A stretch of DNA of 64,000 nucleotides, taken from Acidobacteriota bacterium (GTDB taxonomy: Bacteria > Acidobacteriota > Vicinamibacteria > Vicinamibacterales > JAFNAJ01). The stretch is from assembly GCA_023384575.1 (NCBI GenBank), contig JAHDVP010000011.1:18831-82830 (forward strand), written 5' to 3'. Numbering within the stretch: the first letter of the stretch is position 1; each line of letters begins with the position of its first letter. Under the pieces are notes generated by a model. That model did no database searches, was not told the origin of the DNA, and saw only the letters and a program-made list of their open reading frames with translations. Shown in pieces: positions 61,782 to 64,000 of this stretch. The position numbers and the translations under genes were made by a program.

Positions 61782-63229
61782 TGGACACCACCCGTCGCGT
61801 GGCGACCGGCGCCGGGTGGCTCTATGCCTACCGCTGGGCCGAACGCCTGCTCGACTTCCTGTCGATTGCGGTGCTCGCGCGGCTGCTCGCGCCCGACGAC
61901 TTCGGCCTCGTCGCCATTGCCGCCTCGCTCGTCGTCATCGTCGAAGGGCTGAGCGCCTTCGATGTCGACCGGGCCATCATCAGGTCGCGCGACGACGACC
62001 GCGCGCTCTACGACACGGGATGGACGCTCTCGACGCTTCGCGGCGTGCTCGCCTCGCTCGCGATGCTCGGTGTCTCGGTGTTCGTCACCGACACGCGCCT
62101 CGCCTCGGCGCTGCAGGTGCTCGCCATCTGCCCGCTCGTCAACGGCCTGCGCAACCCCACGTTCGTGGCCTTCGAACGTCAGCTCATCTACTCGAAGCTC
62201 GCGGCGCTCACGCTCGTCGCGAAGCTGCTCTCGGTCGGCGCCATGCTCGGCGTGGCCCTCGCCACGCGCAACTTCTGGGCGCTCGTCGTGGGCCAGCTCG
62301 TCTACGTCGCATCGGGCGCGGTGCTCAGCTACGTGTGGCGACCGTATCGTCCGAGGTGGTCCCTCGCGCGGTTCGCGGCGCTCTTCGGCTTCAGCGGCTG
62401 GCTCTCGCTCACGAGCGTCGTGACGGCGCTCTCGATGGAAACCGACAAGATCATCGTCGGATGGCTGCTCGGCGTGCGCGATGCCGGGCTCTACTTCATG
62501 GTCCAGCGGGTGGGCGTGCTGCCGACGCAGGAGCTGCTGAGCCCGCTGCAGCGGCTGCTCTTCCCCGCCCTGAGCGAGCTCGCAGCCGACGCCGCGCGCA
62601 TGCGGCGCGCCGTCGCGGAGTCAATGAACGTCGTCGGTACCCTTGGCCTTGCGGCAAGCGTTGGCTTCGCCGTCGTCGCCGACGAGTTCGTCACGATCGC
62701 GCTTGGCACGACCTGGACGCCGATCGTGCCGCTGCTCGTCGTCTTCGTGCCCTATCTGGGCGTGCGGTCGACGCTTTCGGTGGCTCTCCCCTGCGTGCTC
62801 GCGCTCGGGCGAACGCAGCTGCTCTTCTGGGTGAGCTTCGTCTATGCGCTCGTGCACCTGCCGGCGTTCATCGCCGGCACCGCGCTCTTCGGGCTCCCGG
62901 GCGCCGTCGGCAGCATCATCGCCGCCGGCGTGCTCTACACGGGTCTCAACGCGTGGATGCTGCGGGCCACCGTCGGCCTGACGACCGGGGACCTCTTCGC
63001 GCAACTCCGGCGACCGGTCATCGCCGCGGCGGTCATGGCAGGCGCCCTCGTGGGGCTCACCCTGGTGACGCCGCTCGGCGACGTCGGCAGGGTGGGGCCT
63101 GGCGTCTCGCTCCCGGCCAAGGCCCTCGTGGGTGCGATCGTCTTCTGCGCGAGCCAGTACGCGATCTGGCGGCTCGAGGGCAGACCCGCGGGCATCGAGC
63201 GGCGGATTGGCGCGCTCGTCGGTCGCTAG
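61781..63229 (+). CDS. Wzx-like oligosaccharide flippase
   Basis: A 482-residue membrane protein with about twelve to fourteen helices, of the polysaccharide-export MATE/Wzx group. The N-terminus (WLYAYRWAERLLDFLSIAVLARLLAPDDFG) is typical, as is SMETDKIIVGWLLGVRDAGLYFM in the middle. It is expected to flip lipid-linked oligosaccharide to the outer face. The ATG overlaps the upstream TGA (TGATG type). Its stop codon TAG is formed by the left end of the inverted-repeat element at 63224-63393, so the last residues may have been changed by insertion. Confidence 0.9.
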   Translation: MDTTRRVATGAGWLYAYRWAERLLDFLSIAVLARLLAPDDFGLVAIAASLVVIVEGLSAFDVDRAIIRSRDDDRALYDTGWTLSTLRGVLASLAMLGVSVFVTDTRLASALQVLAICPLVNGLRNPTFVAFERQLIYSKLAALTLVAKLLSVGAMLGVALATRNFWALVVGQLVYVASGAVLSYVWRPYRPRWSLARFAALFGFSGWLSLTSVVTALSMETDKIIVGWLLGVRDAGLYFMVQRVGVLPTQELLSPLQRLLFPALSELAADAARMRRAVAESMNVVGTLGLAASVGFAVVADEFVTIALGTTWTPIVPLLVVFVPYLGVRSTLSVALPCVLALGRTQLLFWVSFVYALVHLPAFIAGTALFGLPGAVGSIIAAGVLYTGLNAWMLRATVGLTTGDLFAQLRRPVIAAAVMAGALVGLTLVTPLGDVGRVGPGVSLPAKALVGAIVFCASQYAIWRLEGRPAGIERRIGALVGR

Positions 63230-63393
63230 TCCCCTGGAACCGTGATTCCTCGCAGAATCCCCGGGCGGGGCATCCCGCCTGGCGGCGTTGCTCCTCCCTC
63301 GAATACTCCCGGTATTCTCGGTCGTCGCGCCTTGCCAAGCGGGCGCCGCGCTCCGGGCCTTCTACCAGGCCTCACGATTCCAGGGGACTAGCG
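63224..63393. mobile_element. 170-bp MITE-like element with 22-bp terminal inverted repeats
   Basis: The ends 63224-63245 (CGCTAGTCCCCTGGAACCGT plus GA) and 63372-63393 are inverted copies differing at one position. The interior includes a strong hairpin region (ccccgggcggggcatcccgc) and the near-palindrome gaatactcccggtattc. No transposase is encoded, so it would move in trans. Each end contains CTAG; a TA target duplication, as for IS630/Tc1-type elements, is possible. The TAG stops of both convergent flanking genes lie in the repeats. The element probably also ends transcription from both sides. Confidence 0.72.
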
Positions 63394-64000
63394 CGGCGGC
63401 TGTGCGGCCGTCGCGACCTGCTCGAACACTCGTTCTGTGAGCCGCGCAATCGACGGCCACGAATGCTCGGCGGCCACGGCGCGGCCTCCCTCGGCCAGTC
63501 GCCGCCTGAGACCAGCGTCGGTGAGCGCGCGTCGAAGGGCTGAGGCAAGGGCGTCGGGCGATTCGGGCTCGACGAGCAGCGCGCTCTCACCGTCACGCAG
63601 CACCTCGGCAAGTGCGCCGACGCGCGTGGCCACCACGGGCAGCCCGCGCGCGAGGGCGAGGTAGAGCACGCCCGACTGGCTGACGCGGCGATAGGGCAGC
63701 ACGAGAAGGTCGGCCGCCGCGCAGTAGCGCGTGACCTCGCCGAAGGGCACGTACTCGAAGCGGTGGAGGGCGCCCACGCGCGACGCCGCTGCTTCGAGTT
63801 CGGCACGCCGCGACGGCGGCAGTTGCACGGGGTCGCCGGCAATCACGAGCCGCGCGCGGCGCCTGGCGGCGGCCACGGCCGGCCAGGCCTCGAGCAGGAT
63901 GTCGAGGCCCTTGTACTCGCGGATGTAGCCGAAGAAGAGCACGGCCTCGTCTTCGGGCGAAAGGCCGATGAGACGCCGGGCGTCGTCGCGGTCGACTTCC
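63388..64000 (-). CDS. family 4 glycosyltransferase, C-terminal part (runs off window)
   Basis: The last 204 codons of a GT-B glycosyltransferase; its start lies beyond position 64000. It reads RRLIGLSPEDEAVLFFGYIR then EYKGLDILLEAWPAVAAARR, with FEYVPFGEVTRYCAAADLLVL and PYRRVSQSGVLYLALARGLPVVATRVG, where the last matches the GT4 nucleotide-sugar-binding E/S-x7-E equivalent region, followed by LAEVLRDGESALLVEPESPDALASAL. It belongs to the glycan region. The final codons CGC TAG lie inside the right inverted repeat of the adjacent element, mirroring the flippase gene's end. Confidence 0.88.
   Translation of the reverse strand, partial: EVDRDDARRLIGLSPEDEAVLFFGYIREYKGLDILLEAWPAVAAARRRARLVIAGDPVQLPPSRRAELEAAASRVGALHRFEYVPFGEVTRYCAAADLLVLPYRRVSQSGVLYLALARGLPVVATRVGALAEVLRDGESALLVEPESPDALASALRRALTDAGLRRRLAEGGRAVAAEHSWPSIARLTERVFEQVATAAQPPR

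Noticed and set aside
63057-63338. 93-codon minus-strand frame reading through the inverted-repeat element
   Set aside because: The sequence derives from the mobile element and the end of the flippase gene, not from a protein gene.
1-64000. CRISPR arrays, tRNA or rRNA genes, prophage, integrated plasmid
   Set aside because: No regularly spaced repeats, no tRNA-like cloverleaf sequence, and no integrase, terminase, capsid, relaxase or replication genes were seen.

Overview
The window is a chromosomal stretch of a very GC-rich bacterium. It is densely packed, codes on both strands, and shows no tRNA, rRNA, CRISPR array, phage or conjugative genes. Gene content (Tat-exported GMC oxidoreductase, PQQ-type beta-propellers, M14 peptidase, NCS1 permease, Ser/Thr kinase, ECF42 sigma factor with YCII partners, NrfD-type molybdoenzyme) and codon use fit a soil Acidobacteriota lineage, most likely Vicinamibacteria. 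That placement is inference; no marker gene here proves it.

Layout. 1-2.2 kb: alkylation repair, with an Ada/AraC/AlkA fusion divergent from an O6-alkylguanine methyltransferase. 2.4-8.7 kb: an operon for an unusually long acyl-CoA dehydrogenase, an ETF-quinone oxidoreductase carrying eight C-terminal cysteines, and ETF beta and alpha. 8.7-12.0 kb (minus): a secreted M14-like peptidase and an ACT-domain protein. 12.1-17.9 kb: a fused FeS/NrfD membrane subunit, its molybdopterin catalytic subunit without a visible Tat signal, and an alpha/beta hydrolase. 17.9-22.3 kb: a solitary DNA methyltransferase and a three-domain kinase / M23 / PLP-lyase fusion. 22.3-31 kb: a PQQ beta-propeller, a glycosyltransferase, an NCS1 permease with an overlapping 51-codon membrane ORF, the frameshifted tail of a DUF4143-type ATPase, a secreted protein divergent from a LysR regulator, and an OFA-family transporter with its 37-residue partner.

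31.1-38.2 kb: Sua5/TsaC on the plus strand, then a minus-strand run of a C39-like cysteine peptidase, a 164-residue unknown, a GMC oxidoreductase, a kinase-BRCT fusion, a DinB protein and a protein resembling plant red chlorophyll catabolite reductase. 38.7-43.7 kb: DUF5655, DinB, a DUF885-like protein, an AAC(3)-like acetyltransferase and an AraC regulator. 43.8-51.7 kb (minus): vanadium-haloperoxidase-like PAP2 protein, serine hydrolase, DUF3516 helicase, membrane-anchored beta-propeller. 52-54.3 kb: two YCII proteins and their ECF42 sigma factor. 54.7-64 kb: a surface-glycan region (GT-C-like membrane protein, GT2, amine-oxidase-like flavoprotein, GT1, Wzx flippase, GT4 running off the edge).

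Non-coding structure worth attention: a 170-bp element with 22-bp terminal inverted repeats at 63224-63393 whose ends supply the stop codons of both flanking convergent genes; four intergenic copies of a CAGCCTG / CGGATTGGGG mosaic repeat, two of them inside operons; and several genes without a Shine-Dalgarno sequence whose start codon lies 5-8 nt after a -10 hexamer, as expected for leaderless mRNAs. No single obviously new defence or biosynthetic system was found. The best candidates for novelty are the kinase-BRCT / RCCR-like neighbourhood, the tri-domain fusion, the small transporter-associated ORF and the stop-codon-supplying element.
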